Positions 1-9,582 are shown, counted from the first letter of the stretch. The stretch is DNA of 64,000 bases from Lysobacterales bacterium (GCA_017302135.1 JAFLDZ010000001.1:496001-560000), one strand, 5' to 3'. Program-made: numbers and translations. Notes: generated from the letters alone by a model not told the origin.

Positions 1-1
1 A

Positions 2-634
2 ATCGGCGACCCGGCATTGCGCGAAGAGCGCGCGGATCAGGCCGAAGTCGGCCTGCATTACCACGGCGAACGTTTCGAGGCGAAAGCATCGGTCTATCAC
101 ACCCGCTTCGATGGCTTCATCTATCTGGCCGACACCGGGACCTTCACGCCGCCGGAGCCCGGCGCAGACCCGCTGCCGATCCGCCAATGGTCACAGGGCA
201 ACGCAACTTTCCAGGGCTTTGAAGCCGAACTCACCGCGCATCTGCTCGACAGCGCCCAGGGCAAACTCGATCTGCGCGTGTTCGGCGACCATGTGCGCGG
301 CGAGCTGGACAGCGGCGAGAATCTGCCGCGCATCGCGCCCTCGCGCTTCGGTCTGGACCTGAACTGGAATGCCGACCACTGGCGCGCCGCGCTCGGCGCG
401 ACCCGCGTCATGCGCCAGAGCGATGTGGCCACGGACGAAACCGAAACGGCTGGTCACACGCTGGTCGACGCGCACTTCGCCTGGCATTGGGACACCGACG
501 ACTACGGTTGGGAAGTGTTCGTCGACGGCAGGAATCTGGGCGATGTCGACGCCCGCGTGCATACCTCGTTCCTGAAGGACAACGTCGTGCTGCCGGGCCG
601 GAATTTCGGCCTCGGTGTCCGTCTGTTCTTCTGA
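2..634 (+). CDS. TonB-dependent receptor, C-terminal part (partial, cut by window start)
   Basis: The reading frame is open from base 2 and encodes the last 210 residues of an outer-membrane beta-barrel. It shows alternating polar/hydrophobic strands rich in aromatics and ends in the sequence VRLFF, with the terminal Phe expected for BAM-dependent insertion. The segment GNATFQGFEAEL is typical of the ZnuD-like branch of TonB receptors. The plug and TonB box lie outside the window. The convergent neighbour is a zur-type regulator, so a role in zinc uptake is plausible, but this is context inference only. The substrate cannot be read from the C-terminal barrel. Confidence 0.85.
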   Translation: MGDPALREERADQAEVGLHYHGERFEAKASVYHTRFDGFIYLADTGTFTPPEPGADPLPIRQWSQGNATFQGFEAELTAHLLDSAQGKLDLRVFGDHVRGELDSGENLPRIAPSRFGLDLNWNADHWRAALGATRVMRQSDVATDETETAGHTLVDAHFAWHWDTDDYGWEVFVDGRNLGDVDARVHTSFLKDNVVLPGRNFGLGVRLFF

Positions 635-644
635 TCGTCACATC

Positions 645-673
645 GATCGCGATGTCCGCATGACATCGCGATC
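645..673. terminator. perfect inverted repeat after the TonB receptor gene
   Basis: Twelve-base perfect arms (645-656 and 662-673, GATCGCGATGTC and its complement) flank a 5-base loop, starting 11 bases after the receptor stop codon. It lies between convergent genes, so it probably ends transcription from the left. There is no long T-run, so efficient intrinsic termination is uncertain. Confidence 0.5.
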
Positions 674-820
674 TTCACGGCGCCCCCGCACGCGTCGCGC
701 TCCTGTCGATTCTCTCCCGGACAGGCGCGCGGCGCGTGCAACTTTTCAGGCTTCGGCCACACGACAAAAACGGCGATGCGGCGCCACTGACCGCGGTTCT
801 GGCCGAATCGTGAAGCTCGA

Positions 821-1333
821 TTATTGCGCGGCGCAGCGCACGCAGATGCCGTGCACTTCCAGGGTCTGCGCCTGCGGCACGAACCCCAGCGCGCGCGCGC
901 GTTCGTCGAGCGCGGCGACCACATCCATGTCTTCGAGTTCGACCGCGCTGTGGCAGCGATCGCAGATCAGGAACGGCACCGAATGCTGGGCGGTACTGGG
1001 GTGGTGACATGCGACGAACGCGTTCACCGATTCCAGTTTATGGATGAAGCCATTGGCCAGCAGGAAATCCAGCGCGCGATAGATGGTCGGCGGCGCGGCG
1101 GCACCGGCGCTCTCTTCATCGTCGCTCTTGTCGATACGTGCGTTGTCGACGCGCAGTTGTTCGAGCAGATCGTAGGCCTTGATCGGCTTGCCCTGCCGGG
1201 CGATCAGTCCGAGCACCCGCGCGCGGATCGGGGTCAAGCGCAGGCCGCGATCGCGACAGGCGCGTTCGACCGCATCCACGAAGCTGGGCGCGTCGTGGAC
1301 GTGATCGTGGGGAGCGGTGCAGTTGTGGGTCAT
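821..1333 (-). CDS. zur: Fur-family transcriptional regulator, Zur-like
   Basis: 170 residues. A winged-helix part comes first (LTPIRARVLGLI, then PTIYRALDFLL as recognition region, about residues 30-100), followed by a dimerisation domain. The domain has the family metal-site pattern FVACHH...H...FLICDRCHS and ends in a second Cys pair, CVRCAAQ, so both structural Cys-X2-Cys pairs are present. The His-rich N-terminus (HNC, HDHVHD) is more typical of Zur than of Fur. The start chosen is the ATG at 1333; the longer upstream frame is low-complexity Arg-rich and overlaps gltX. Zur represses zinc import when zinc is sufficient. It converges with the TonB receptor gene, a frequent Zur target class, but no Zur operator was recognised. 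Confidence 0.85.
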   Translation of the reverse strand: MTHNCTAPHDHVHDAPSFVDAVERACRDRGLRLTPIRARVLGLIARQGKPIKAYDLLEQLRVDNARIDKSDDEESAGAAAPPTIYRALDFLLANGFIHKLESVNAFVACHHPSTAQHSVPFLICDRCHSAVELEDMDVVAALDERARALGFVPQAQTLEVHGICVRCAAQ

Positions 1334-1406
1334 GTGCAGATGATGGCGACGCGGCGGCGTGGACTCAAGCAGCGGAGATCCGGGCATCGCATTGCGGACG
1401 CCGTAT

Positions 1407-2822
1407 TCAGCCTGCGATCCCGGCCCCTGCGATCTTCGCCAGCGCCGCGTCGATCCGCGCCACCGCCTCGCCCTGCCCGGCCAGATAGACCGTATGCGAG
1501 ATGTCCGGGCTGACCTGGGTGCCGGTGATCGCCACCCGCATCGGCTGGGCGACTTTGCCCATGCCCAGCCCCAGCGCCTCGCCGGTCGCATGCAGCGCGG
1601 CGCTCACGGTGTCGACCGTCCAGGTGTCGAGCCCGGCGAAACGATCGCGGGCATCGGCCAGCGCCGCAGCCGCCTCGGGCTTGAGGTGCTTGGCGACCGC
1701 CGCCTCGTCGTATGCGGTCAACGGGCGATACCAGACGCCGGCACGTTCGGCCATGTCCTTGAGGGTCTGCACGCGGTCGCGCAGCGCGACCACCACATCC
1801 GCAGGCGCCGGGCCCTGCGACAGGTCGTAGCCCTGCTGCTGCAGATGCCATACGAGATGTGTCGCGACCGCCGCCGGATCGTCACTCTTCAGATACTGCT
1901 GGTTGAGCCAGCCGAGTTTGGCCATGTCGAGGCGCGAGGCGCTCGGATTCACGTCATGCAGCTCGAACAGGGCAATCATCTCGTCGATCGAAAAAATTTC
2001 CTGGTCGCCATGCGACCAGCCGAGTCGCACGAGATAGTTCAGCAGCGCATGCGGCAGATAGCCGCCATCGCGGTACTGCATCACGTCGGCGGCGCCGGTG
2101 CGTTTGGACAGCTTGGCGCCGCTCTCATCGAGAATCATCGGCAAGTGCGCGAAATTCGGCACCGCGGCGCCGAGCGCACGATAGATGTTGATCTGCCTGG
2201 GCGTATTGTTGACGTGGTCGTCGCCGCGCACCACATCGGTGATGCGCATGTCGACATCGTCCACCACCACCGCGAAGTTATAGGTCGGGTAGCCGTCGGA
2301 GCGGAAGATCACCAGATCGTCGAGCTCGGTGTTGGCGAATTCGATCGTCCCCTTCACCTTGTCGTCCCACGACACCACGCCATCGAGCGGATTCTTGAAG
2401 CGGATCACCCGGTTCGGGTCGTCGCGAAACCCGGCGTTCTGGTCGCGATACGCGCCGTTGTAGCGCGGTTTCTGCTTCGCAGCCATCGCCGCTTCACGGA
2501 CGGCATCGAGTTCCTCTTTGGTTTCGTAAGCGTAGTACGCGGTGCCTGCCGCGACCATCTGCCCGGCGACTTCGCGATAGCGGTCGAGACGCTGCGTCTG
2601 GTAGATCGGACCTTCGTCGTAGCCCAGGCCCAGCCAATCCATCGCATCCAGAATCGCATCGATCGCGCCCTGGGTGCTGCGCTCCTGGTCGGTATCCTCG
2701 ATCCGCAGCACGAACTGGCCGCCGGCATGGCGCGACGCGAGCCAGCAGTAGAGCGCAGTGCGGGCGCCGCCGATATGCAGATAGCCGGTCGGACTGGGAG
2801 CGAAGCGGGTGCGGATGGTCAT
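1407..2822 (-). CDS. gltX: glutamyl-tRNA synthetase
   Basis: 471 residues, the same length as E. coli GltX. It charges tRNA-Glu with glutamate in the cytoplasm. The class-I signature is present as [12 protein letters not shown] (residues 8-19) and the second signature as KLSKR (237-241); the anticodon-binding domain follows. The stretch that carries zinc ligands (C-x-C...C-x-H) in E. coli reads [10 protein letters not shown] and YNGAYRD here, so those cysteines are missing and this is a zinc-free form. The start ATG at 2822 gives the canonical [11 protein letters not shown]; the upstream extension is not conserved-looking. It is divergent from lpxH, and zur follows on the same strand after 73 bases. 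Confidence 0.97.
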   Translation of the reverse strand: MTIRTRFAPSPTGYLHIGGARTALYCWLASRHAGGQFVLRIEDTDQERSTQGAIDAILDAMDWLGLGYDEGPIYQTQRLDRYREVAGQMVAAGTAYYAYETKEELDAVREAAMAAKQKPRYNGAYRDQNAGFRDDPNRVIRFKNPLDGVVSWDDKVKGTIEFANTELDDLVIFRSDGYPTYNFAVVVDDVDMRITDVVRGDDHVNNTPRQINIYRALGAAVPNFAHLPMILDESGAKLSKRTGAADVMQYRDGGYLPHALLNYLVRLGWSHGDQEIFSIDEMIALFELHDVNPSASRLDMAKLGWLNQQYLKSDDPAAVATHLVWHLQQQGYDLSQGPAPADVVVALRDRVQTLKDMAERAGVWYRPLTAYDEAAVAKHLKPEAAAALADARDRFAGLDTWTVDTVSAALHATGEALGLGMGKVAQPMRVAITGTQVSPDISHTVYLAGQGEAVARIDAALAKIAGAGIAG

Positions 2823-2935
2823 TCGGGTGGAACCGGAGCGGGAAGGGCGCCATTTTACCCGAGCCGGGAGCCTGCCCTGTCGGCCGTGCGCTGGACATGG
2901 CGACGGCACGCAGGGGCTCGCCCTACAATTCCTCC

Positions 2936-3679
2936 ATGACGACTCTCTTCATTTCCGACCTCCACCTCGATCCCGAACGCCCGGAGATCACCCGCCTGTT
3001 CGGCGACTTCATCGCCAACGAGGCCTGCAGCGCCGATGCGCTGTACATCCTCGGCGATCTGTTCGAGGCCTGGGTCGGCGACGACGACACTTCCGAACCC
3101 GGCGTCTTCGTCGCCTCGACACTGCGCGCACTGGCCGACAGCGGCGTGCCGGTGTATTTCCAGCACGGCAATCGCGATTTTCTGGTCGGACGGGATTTCG
3201 CGCAGCGCGCCGGCATCACCCTGTTGCCTGAAAACGCGGTGATCCTGCTGCACGGCAAGCCGGTGCTGTTGATGCACGGCGATACCCTGTGCACCGACGA
3301 CACTGCCTATCAGGCGTTTCGCGCACAGACCCGCGACCCGGCGTGGCGCGCGCAATTTCTCGCCCAGCCGCTGGCGGCGCGTCTCGCATTCGCTGCGCAG
3401 GCGCGCGCCGCAAGCCAGCAGCGGCAGCAGGCGATGAAGCAGGACGACCGCGCGCAGTTCGAGACCGTCACCGACGTGTCGCCTGTCGCGGTCCGCGAAA
3501 CCTTCGCGCGCTACGGCGTGAACACGATCATCCATGGCCATACCCATCGCCCGGCGATCCATGCGCTCGATGTCGATGGCCGCGACTGCGAACGCATCGT
3601 GCTGGGCGACTGGTATGCGCAGGGCTCGGTGCTGCGCGCCGACGCAGGTGGCATGCAATTGTCGTCGCTGCCCCTGTAG
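2936..3679 (+). CDS. lpxH: UDP-2,3-diacylglucosamine hydrolase (lipid A synthesis)
   Basis: 247 residues. It cleaves UDP-2,3-diacylglucosamine to lipid X at the inner face of the cytoplasmic membrane. Metallophosphoesterase motifs are in order: FISDLHLD (residues 5-12), GDLFEAW, GNRDFL, and C-terminal HGHTHRP. The metal-binding Asp, His and Asn residues are all present. The ATG at 2936 is chosen because the family begins directly with [11 protein letters not shown]; an earlier in-frame ATG would add 13 unlike residues. The stop codon TAG is contributed by the GTAGGAG end of a palindromic repeat. Confidence 0.95.
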   Translation: MTTLFISDLHLDPERPEITRLFGDFIANEACSADALYILGDLFEAWVGDDDTSEPGVFVASTLRALADSGVPVYFQHGNRDFLVGRDFAQRAGITLLPENAVILLHGKPVLLMHGDTLCTDDTAYQAFRAQTRDPAWRAQFLAQPLAARLAFAAQARAASQQRQQAMKQDDRAQFETVTDVSPVAVRETFARYGVNTIIHGHTHRPAIHALDVDGRDCERIVLGDWYAQGSVLRADAGGMQLSSLPL

Positions 3680-3750
3680 GAGGGGCTTCAGCCCCGATCT
3701 CTTACGGCATCAATACCATCAAGAGCTCGCGGCTGAAGCCGCTCCTACGA
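3676..3750. repeat. REP-like palindromic pair, GTAGGAG(C/G)GGCTTCAGCC type
   Basis: Two near-complementary arms (about 3676-3698 and 3729-3748) enclose a ~30-base spacer. The whole space between the convergent lpxH and DUF455 genes is this repeat, and both stop codons lie inside it. A second copy with the same arm sequence occurs at 61627-61708. Such elements are common between xanthomonad genes and can act as bidirectional terminators or mRNA stabilisers. Confidence 0.85.
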
Positions 3751-4557
3751 AAGAGCGGCGACTGCGTTCTGCAATGCGGTCAATTCCGCTTCGCTGAAAC
3801 CCGCGGCGCTGCGCGCTTCGAGATTGAACGGACCGTAGAGCACGCCGCGACCGTATTCGACCAGCAGACGACGGAACGTCGACTCTGGATCGACGCCTTC
3901 GCGTTCGCAGCACCAACGGTACCAGCGCGACCCTGCAGCGACGTGACCGATTTCCTCGCGCAGGATCACGTCGAGGATATCGGCGGTGGCGTCGTCGCCG
4001 AGCTGGCGCAGCTTGACGATCATGCCCGGCGTGACGTCCAGACCGCGCGCTTCTAGCACGCGCGGCACCAGCGCCATCCGTTCGAGCCCGCTGTGCGCGG
4101 TCTTCTCGGCCATTTCCCACAAGCCATTGTGGGCGTCGAAATCGCCGTAGTCGTAGCCGTAGTCGTTCAGCCGCTTGCGCAGCATCGCGAAATGCCGCGC
4201 TTCGTCGTTGGCGACGCTCACCCAGTCGGCGTGGAAATCATGCGGCATCTCGCGGAAGCGATACACCGCATCCCAGGCAAGATCGATCGCATTGAATTCG
4301 ATATGCGCGATGGAATGGATGAACGCGGCGCGAGCTTCCGTGCTGCCGAATCCGCGACGCGGCAGTTCGCGCGCATGCACGAGTTTCGGACGTTCCGGGC
4401 GTCCGGGCATGCGGATCGGTTCGGGCGGCGGCGCGCTGTCGTCGATGCGCAGTTCGCCGCGCGTGAAGGCTTCTGCCGTTGCGAACGTTCGTGCGATCTT
4501 GTCTTCCGGCGTTGAAGCGCGGAGACAGGCATCAGCGGCATTGAAAATTGAATTCAT
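3745..4557 (-). CDS. DUF455 ferritin-like domain protein
   Basis: 270 residues matching the COG2833/DUF455 pattern. The core segments HSIAHIEFNAIDLAWD, VANDEARHFAML and REEIGHVAAG carry the paired Glu/His residues (E..., E-x2-H) expected of a ferritin-like di-metal four-helix bundle. YGYDYGDFDAHNGLWE is also diagnostic of the family. The biochemical function is not established, and it should not be confused with MiaE. The start at 4557 gives an N-terminal region that fits the family. The stop TAG at 3745-3747 lies inside the flanking repeat. It is followed upstream by a repeat and purF on the same strand. Confidence 0.85.
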   Translation of the reverse strand: MNSIFNAADACLRASTPEDKIARTFATAEAFTRGELRIDDSAPPPEPIRMPGRPERPKLVHARELPRRGFGSTEARAAFIHSIAHIEFNAIDLAWDAVYRFREMPHDFHADWVSVANDEARHFAMLRKRLNDYGYDYGDFDAHNGLWEMAEKTAHSGLERMALVPRVLEARGLDVTPGMIVKLRQLGDDATADILDVILREEIGHVAAGSRWYRWCCEREGVDPESTFRRLLVEYGRGVLYGPFNLEARSAAGFSEAELTALQNAVAALS

Positions 4558-4583
4558 GGGTGAAAATCGTATCCATGGCTCCC

Positions 4584-4672
4584 GTGGGAGCGGCGGGAGC
4601 CGCTACAGGCTTTTCTGGTCCTCTTCGCGATGCAAAAGGTGCGAACAGCATCGCGGCTACCGCCGCTCCCAC
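4584..4672. repeat. REP-like inverted repeat, GTGGGAGCGGCGG type
   Basis: Perfect 13-base arms (4584-4596 and 4660-4672) separated by about 63 bases, located between purF and the DUF455 gene. It is a different sequence class from the repeat at 3676-3750 but has the same intergenic placement. Confidence 0.75.
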
Positions 4673-4681
4673 AGAAAGATA

Positions 4682-6151
4682 TCAGCTCGCCAGCCGTCGC
4701 TTCTTCTTCGCCTCGTCCGAACGCAGTTGCTGGATGCGCTCGAAATAGCCGGGCTCGATGCCGGTGACGTATTCGCCGTTGAAACAGGAGCTGTCGAACT
4801 TGCGTCCGGGAAATTTCGGGCCGGCGACGGCGGATTCGAGATCGGCCAAGTCCTGATAGATCAACCAATCGCAGCCGAGCAGGGTCTGCACTTCTTCCTC
4901 GGTACGACCGTGGGCGACCAGCTCTTCCGGCGACGGCATGTCGATGCCGTAGACGTTCGGGAAGCGCACCGGCGGGGCGGCGGAGGCGAGATAGACTTTC
5001 TTCGCGCCTGCATCGCGCGCCATCTGCACGATCTGCTGCGACGTGGTGCCGCGGACGATCGAATCGTCGACCAGCAGCACGACGCGGTTCTTGAATTCCA
5101 GCGGAATCGGATTGAGCTTGCGGCGCACGGATTTCACGCGCTCGCCCTGCCCCGGCATGATGAAGGTCCGGCCGACGTAACGGTTCTTGATGAAGCCTTC
5201 CCGGTATTTCACGCCGAGCGTATTCGCGATTTCCAGCGCGGCGTCGCGCGAGGTATCGGGAATCGGGATCACCACATCGATGTCATGCTTCGGACGCAGG
5301 CGCTGGATTTTTTCGCCGAGGGTCACGCCCATGCGCATGCGCGCCTTGTGCACCGAGATCTCGTCCATCATCGAGTCGGGGCGCGCGAAATACACGAATT
5401 CGAAGATGCACGGCCGCAGATCGCCATCGGCGCACTGGCGGGAATACAGCTCGCCGCGCGGGGTGATCACCACCGCTTCGCCCGGCGCAATGTCGCGCAC
5501 GCGGTCGAAACCGAGGATGTCCAGCGCCACCGATTCGGAAGCGACCGCATATTCGCTGCCTGCGTCGGAGTCGCGGCGCCCCAGCACCAGCGGACGGATG
5601 CCGTGCGGGTCGCGGAACGCGACCAGACCGAGACCGAGCACCACCGCCACCACGGCGTAACCGCCCTTCGCACGGCGGGTCACGCCTTCGACCGCGCGGA
5701 ACGCGGCATCGGGCGTGAGCACGCGCTGTTTGTCCAACTCGTGCGCGAACACGTTCAACAGCACTTCGGAATCGGACTCGGTGTTGACGTTGCGGCGATC
5801 CTGCTCGAACACCTCGCGCCGCAGCGTGTCGGTATTGATCAGGTTGCCGTTGTGCGCGAGCGCGATGCCAAACGGCGAATTCACGTAGAAGGGCTGCGCT
5901 TCGTCGCTGCCTTCGCTGCCGGCAGTGGGATACCGGCAGTGACCGATGCCCACCCGCCCCTGCAGCAACGCCATCGCTTTCGCGTCGAAGGCGTCGCGCA
6001 CCAGACCGTTGCCCTTGTGCAGGCGCACCTGGGTGCCGTTGGCGGTGGCGATGCCGGCAGCGTCCTGGCCGCGATGCTGGAGCACGGTCAGCCCGTCGTA
6101 GAGCGCTGCCGCGACGTCGGATGTACCGACGATGCCGAGAATGCCGCACAT
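4682..6151 (-). CDS. purF: amidophosphoribosyltransferase
   Basis: 489 residues; catalyses the first committed step of purine synthesis (PRPP + glutamine to phosphoribosylamine). It begins MCGILGIVG, so Cys2 becomes the N-terminal nucleophile of the glutaminase domain after Met removal. [10 protein letters not shown] and the N-terminal NTN-hydrolase fold are intact. The C-terminal phosphoribosyltransferase domain has the PRPP loop [14 protein letters not shown]. It lies 46 bases after the SPOR-domain gene on the same strand, in the usual folC-SPOR-(cvpA)-purF block, but cvpA is absent here. Confidence 0.97.
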   Translation of the reverse strand: MCGILGIVGTSDVAAALYDGLTVLQHRGQDAAGIATANGTQVRLHKGNGLVRDAFDAKAMALLQGRVGIGHCRYPTAGSEGSDEAQPFYVNSPFGIALAHNGNLINTDTLRREVFEQDRRNVNTESDSEVLLNVFAHELDKQRVLTPDAAFRAVEGVTRRAKGGYAVVAVVLGLGLVAFRDPHGIRPLVLGRRDSDAGSEYAVASESVALDILGFDRVRDIAPGEAVVITPRGELYSRQCADGDLRPCIFEFVYFARPDSMMDEISVHKARMRMGVTLGEKIQRLRPKHDIDVVIPIPDTSRDAALEIANTLGVKYREGFIKNRYVGRTFIMPGQGERVKSVRRKLNPIPLEFKNRVVLLVDDSIVRGTTSQQIVQMARDAGAKKVYLASAAPPVRFPNVYGIDMPSPEELVAHGRTEEEVQTLLGCDWLIYQDLADLESAVAGPKFPGRKFDSSCFNGEYVTGIEPGYFERIQQLRSDEAKKKRRLAS

Positions 6152-6197
6152 GATGTTGACTCCGGAAAGAGCGGTCGCGAACGGGCGGACGTGAAAC

Positions 6198-7259
6198 TTA
6201 CGGATGCGGGCGGACGATACCGTCGATGCCCGTTTTTGCTTTGATCTGGGACTTCAACTGATCCGCTGCCGCGCGGTCCAGCGCCGGGCCGACGCGTACG
6301 CGGGTCAGTTTGCCCTTGTCGGTGTTCACCGCCTCGGTGAAAGCGGTGAAGCCCGCGGCGCGGAGACGCTCGCGCATCGCACCGGCTTCGGCGGCATCGC
6401 TGAATGCACCGAGCTGCACCGCGAATCCGACCTTGGCGGCAGCAGGCGGCGCCGCGACGGGTTTCGGTGCCGGCGGCTTCGCGGTCGCGACAGGTTTCGT
6501 TTCAGCCGGCTTGACCACCGGCGGCTTCGCGGCAACGGGCTTCGTCTCGACCGGCTTGATCTCGGTCGGTTTGGGCTCCGGAGGCTTCGCGGCGACGGGC
6601 TTCGGGGTTTCGGTCGCAGCCACTTGCTGCGGCGGGGCGGCGGTCGACGCCGGCTCGGCATCCAGCGTCACCACTTTCACCGGCACATCGCTGCGTACTT
6701 CGAGGGCCTTCAGCCGCACCGACTCGGCTTCGGCGCGGGTCGCGTAGGGGCCGATGCGCACGCGGAATGCGGGCTTGCCGTTGATGGTGGTGGCCTCACT
6801 GTAGGCCGGCAACTGCGCGGCTTTGGCCAACGCGACCACGGTGTCGGCACCCTTCTGGCTGGCATACGCGCCGAAATGCACGGCGTAGTCGCCGCCGGCA
6901 GCGGTGGCAGGCAGTGCCGAGGCGGTGGCTGCGGGATCGGAGGACACGGATTCATCGGAGCCGGTCGTGGCCGGGTCGGCAGCGGCTGTCGTCGGTGGCG
7001 CAGTGGCGGCGGATGGCCGATCGACCGGCGTCGTATCCATGCCGACCGCGCCGCCCTTGGGCACTTCGCCGGGCATGACCAGCGGCAACTCGCGGGTTTC
7101 GAGCTCGCCCTCGGGACCGTCGGGCATCTTGATCGACACGTCCGAGACGCCGCTGTCGGGCGCCGGGCCTTTGACCAGCATCGGCAGGAAAATCACCGCA
7201 AGGGCAACGAGTACGGCGGCGCCGATGAGGCGCTGCTTGAGTCCAGTGTCCATCGGCAT
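6198..7259 (-). CDS. DedD-like membrane protein with two SPOR domains
   Basis: 353 residues. A short cytoplasmic N-terminus is followed by one membrane helix (about residues 12-30, [16 protein letters not shown]) and then periplasm. The first SPOR domain ([16 protein letters not shown]... to VKVVTL) sits near the middle. A Lys/Pro/Thr/Glu-rich linker with repeated KPVETKP / KPAETKP units leads to a second SPOR domain ([15 protein letters not shown]...) at the C-terminus. SPOR domains bind denuded septal peptidoglycan, so a role in division is likely. E. coli DedD has one SPOR domain; the duplicated form is the notable feature. Start could be 7259 or 7253 (second Met). Confidence 0.85.
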   Translation of the reverse strand: MPMDTGLKQRLIGAAVLVALAVIFLPMLVKGPAPDSGVSDVSIKMPDGPEGELETRELPLVMPGEVPKGGAVGMDTTPVDRPSAATAPPTTAAADPATTGSDESVSSDPAATASALPATAAGGDYAVHFGAYASQKGADTVVALAKAAQLPAYSEATTINGKPAFRVRIGPYATRAEAESVRLKALEVRSDVPVKVVTLDAEPASTAAPPQQVAATETPKPVAAKPPEPKPTEIKPVETKPVAAKPPVVKPAETKPVATAKPPAPKPVAAPPAAAKVGFAVQLGAFSDAAEAGAMRERLRAAGFTAFTEAVNTDKGKLTRVRVGPALDRAAADQLKSQIKAKTGIDGIVRPHP

Positions 7260-7333
7260 CCGGAAGAAGAGGGAGCGGGCGAATTATACGCCGGCCCCGG
7301 GCATGACCGACCGGGCAGCGGTGCGCAGATCGT

Positions 7334-8608
7334 TCAGGCCGTGGCGAGCGCGTCCAGCGCAGCGGCGGCGGTATGGAACGAGCCGAACACCAGAATCCGC
7401 GCGCCCGGGCCGGCCTCACGACGCGCGGCGGCCAAGGCATCCACGACTTCCGGACACCGTGTCCCATCCGCAGCCGAAGTGCCGGCGAGCCGTTCGGCGA
7501 ACGCATCCACGGCCAGCCCGCGCGGTCCGGCACCGGCCAGTCCGGCCAGCCACCAGCGGTCTATCCGGTCTTCCAGCGCCGCGATCACGCCGGCGATGTC
7601 CTTGTCGCCCAGCGCCGCGAACACCGCGTGCGTGGGGCCGGCGATCGGCGAGGCCTCCAGCCACGCCGCCAGCGCGCGCGCCGCCTGCGGGTTGTGGCCG
7701 ACATCGACCACGATCTCGACGTCGTCGCGCACGAACCGCTGCAGCCGCGCCGCGATCCGTGCGTCGCGCACGCCCGAGACGAAGGCGGCCTCCGGCAGAT
7801 CCACCGGCAGCGCACGCAGCGCGGCGATCGCCACGGCGGCATTGCGCAACTGCACCGGCGCAGCCAATTGCGGCATCGGCAGTTCGAGTTCGCAGCCGAT
7901 CTCATGCCAGCGCCAGTGTTGTGGGTCGTCTTCGATGCGTTCGAAAAAGAAATCGCAGCCGATCCGCACCGCCGACGCGCCGATGGCATAGGCATGACCG
8001 AGCACGCTCGACGGCGGGTCGTCGTCGCCCAGCACCAGCGGCTTCCATGCGCGGGCGATGCCGACCTTTTCGCGGCCGATGGCTTCGATGCTGTCGCCAA
8101 GCCAATCCTGATGATCGAGATCGACCGTCGTGATCACGGCGACATCCGGATCGACGAGATTCACCGCATCGAGTCGACCGCCGAGGCCGACCTCGAGAAT
8201 GGCGAGATCCAGATCGCGGCCTGCGAACAGCCACAGCGCGGCGAGCGTGCCGTATTCGAAATAGGTGAGCGCAACGTCGCCGCGCGCGGCTTCGACCGTC
8301 TCGAACGCGGCGACCAGCGACGCATCGTCGGCATCTTCGCCGTCGATGCGCACACGCTCGTTGTAGCGCAGCAGATGCGGCGAGGTGTAGGCACCGACGC
8401 GCCAACCCGCCGCGCGGGCGGTGGCTTCGATGAACGCGACCGTCGAGCCTTTGCCGTTGGTGCCGGCGATGGTGATGACATGGCGCGCGGGCTTGGGCAA
8501 CGCCATGCGTTCGGCGACGGGGTGGACGCGCTCCAGGCCCATTGCAATCGTATTCGGGTGCTGGGCCTGGATGTACGCCAGCCAGTCGGAGAGGGTGCGT
8601 GCGGTCAT
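7334..8608 (-). CDS. folC: dihydrofolate/folylpolyglutamate synthase
   Basis: 424 residues, a Mur-ligase-family enzyme that adds glutamate to dihydropteroate and folates. The ATP-binding loop is TIAGTNGKGSTVAF, followed by YTSPHLL (folate/Mg region), LEVGLGGRLDAVN and DHQDWLGDSIEAI. The C-terminal domain has VDVGHNPQAAR. The start at 8608 (MTARTLSDWL) is chosen because homologous proteins begin with this helix; the upstream frame overlaps the divergent aldo/keto reductase gene. It is followed by the SPOR gene and purF, as in related genomes. Confidence 0.95.
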   Translation of the reverse strand: MTARTLSDWLAYIQAQHPNTIAMGLERVHPVAERMALPKPARHVITIAGTNGKGSTVAFIEATARAAGWRVGAYTSPHLLRYNERVRIDGEDADDASLVAAFETVEAARGDVALTYFEYGTLAALWLFAGRDLDLAILEVGLGGRLDAVNLVDPDVAVITTVDLDHQDWLGDSIEAIGREKVGIARAWKPLVLGDDDPPSSVLGHAYAIGASAVRIGCDFFFERIEDDPQHWRWHEIGCELELPMPQLAAPVQLRNAAVAIAALRALPVDLPEAAFVSGVRDARIAARLQRFVRDDVEIVVDVGHNPQAARALAAWLEASPIAGPTHAVFAALGDKDIAGVIAALEDRIDRWWLAGLAGAGPRGLAVDAFAERLAGTSAADGTRCPEVVDALAAARREAGPGARILVFGSFHTAAAALDALATA

Positions 8609-8657
8609 GCGGCTATTATCGCGATGCCCTGCCCCTGCGGCCATCGCGAGATCACAG

Positions 8658-9527
8658 ATGTCGAACACAACTCCGATCCTCGGCTCGATGCGCTTCGGCC
8701 AATGGGGCGCGCAGCTGTCGCCGCAGGCCGTGGCCGAGCTGCTGGAAGCCGCGCTCGACCTCGGCATCGACACCCTTGATCTGGCGGATATCTACGGCGG
8801 GCACACCACCAATGCGCTGGTCGGCGCCGCGTTCGCGCTGCGTCCGGGGCTGCGCGCGCGATTCAAGCTGATCGCCAAGATCGGCATCGTCATGACCAGT
8901 AGTCCGGACAACCCGCGCGGCGTGCATCACTACGACCTTTCGGTCGAACACCTGCAGCGCGCGCTCGGCGATACGCTGTCCGCGCTCGACACCGATCGCG
9001 TCGACACCCTCATGCTGCATCGTTTCGATCCCCATCTGCAGCCTGCGGCCATCGCGGACTGGGTGCGTTACAAACAACGCCAAGGTCATGTCGGCGATTT
9101 CGGCGTGTCCAATTTCGACGCGCATGCCATCGCGCTGTTCGACGGGCATCTGCCGGTGGTCGCGAATCAGATCGAACTTTCGCTCGCCAACAACGCAGCG
9201 CTCGACGATGGCACGCAAAACGCGACCCGCACACGTGGCTCGACAGTGCAGGCGTGGTCGCCGCTCGGCGGTGGCGATCTGCTCGATCCGCAGTCGCAGA
9301 TCGGTGGCCGCGTACACGAACGTTTACAGGCGATGGGCCATGAATTCGGCCTCGACCCCGCAGCGCTGCTGCTGCGCTGGGTGGCGTCGCTGCCGGCGAC
9401 GCGGGTGGTCATCGGCAGCACGAAGATCGAACGCATCCGCGATGCGGTGCATGCCTGCGAAGCATCGCTGCCGCAAGATGCCTGGTATGCGCTGTGGGAA
9501 GCTGCGCGAGGGAAGGCTGTACCGTAG
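8658..9527 (+). CDS. aldo/keto reductase family oxidoreductase
   Basis: 289 residues with a TIM-barrel AKR signature. DTLDLADIYGG carries the Asp and catalytic Tyr, KLIAKIGI the Lys and TLMLHRFDP the His, so the tetrad is complete. The segment SPLGGGDLL and the C-terminal VVIGSTKIERI bind NADP(H). It resembles the YdhF-like branch (GVSNFDAHAI, WSPLGGG), whose physiological substrates are unknown. The ATG at 8658 is chosen as it gives MSNTTPILGSMRFGQW. Its TAG stop is the GTAG end of the following palindromic repeat. Confidence 0.88.
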   Translation: MSNTTPILGSMRFGQWGAQLSPQAVAELLEAALDLGIDTLDLADIYGGHTTNALVGAAFALRPGLRARFKLIAKIGIVMTSSPDNPRGVHHYDLSVEHLQRALGDTLSALDTDRVDTLMLHRFDPHLQPAAIADWVRYKQRQGHVGDFGVSNFDAHAIALFDGHLPVVANQIELSLANNAALDDGTQNATRTRGSTVQAWSPLGGGDLLDPQSQIGGRVHERLQAMGHEFGLDPAALLLRWVASLPATRVVIGSTKIERIRDAVHACEASLPQDAWYALWEAARGKAVP

Positions 9528-9582
9528 GCGGGCCTTGGCCCGCCGTCGGTTGCATTTCACGGCGGGCCAGGGCCCGCCCTAC
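9524..9582. repeat. palindromic repeat, GTAGGCGGGCC type
   Basis: Arms GTAGGCGGGCCttGGCCCGCCG and CGGCGGGCCagGGCCCGCCC-TAC pair with each other, and each is internally palindromic. The element fills the gap between two convergent genes exactly, and both TAG stop codons come from its ends. Confidence 0.85.

Noticed and set aside
645..673. Palindrome as a Zur-binding site
   Set aside because: It lies just after a stop codon, between convergent genes, and has no resemblance to the AT-rich Zur box; a terminator is more likely.
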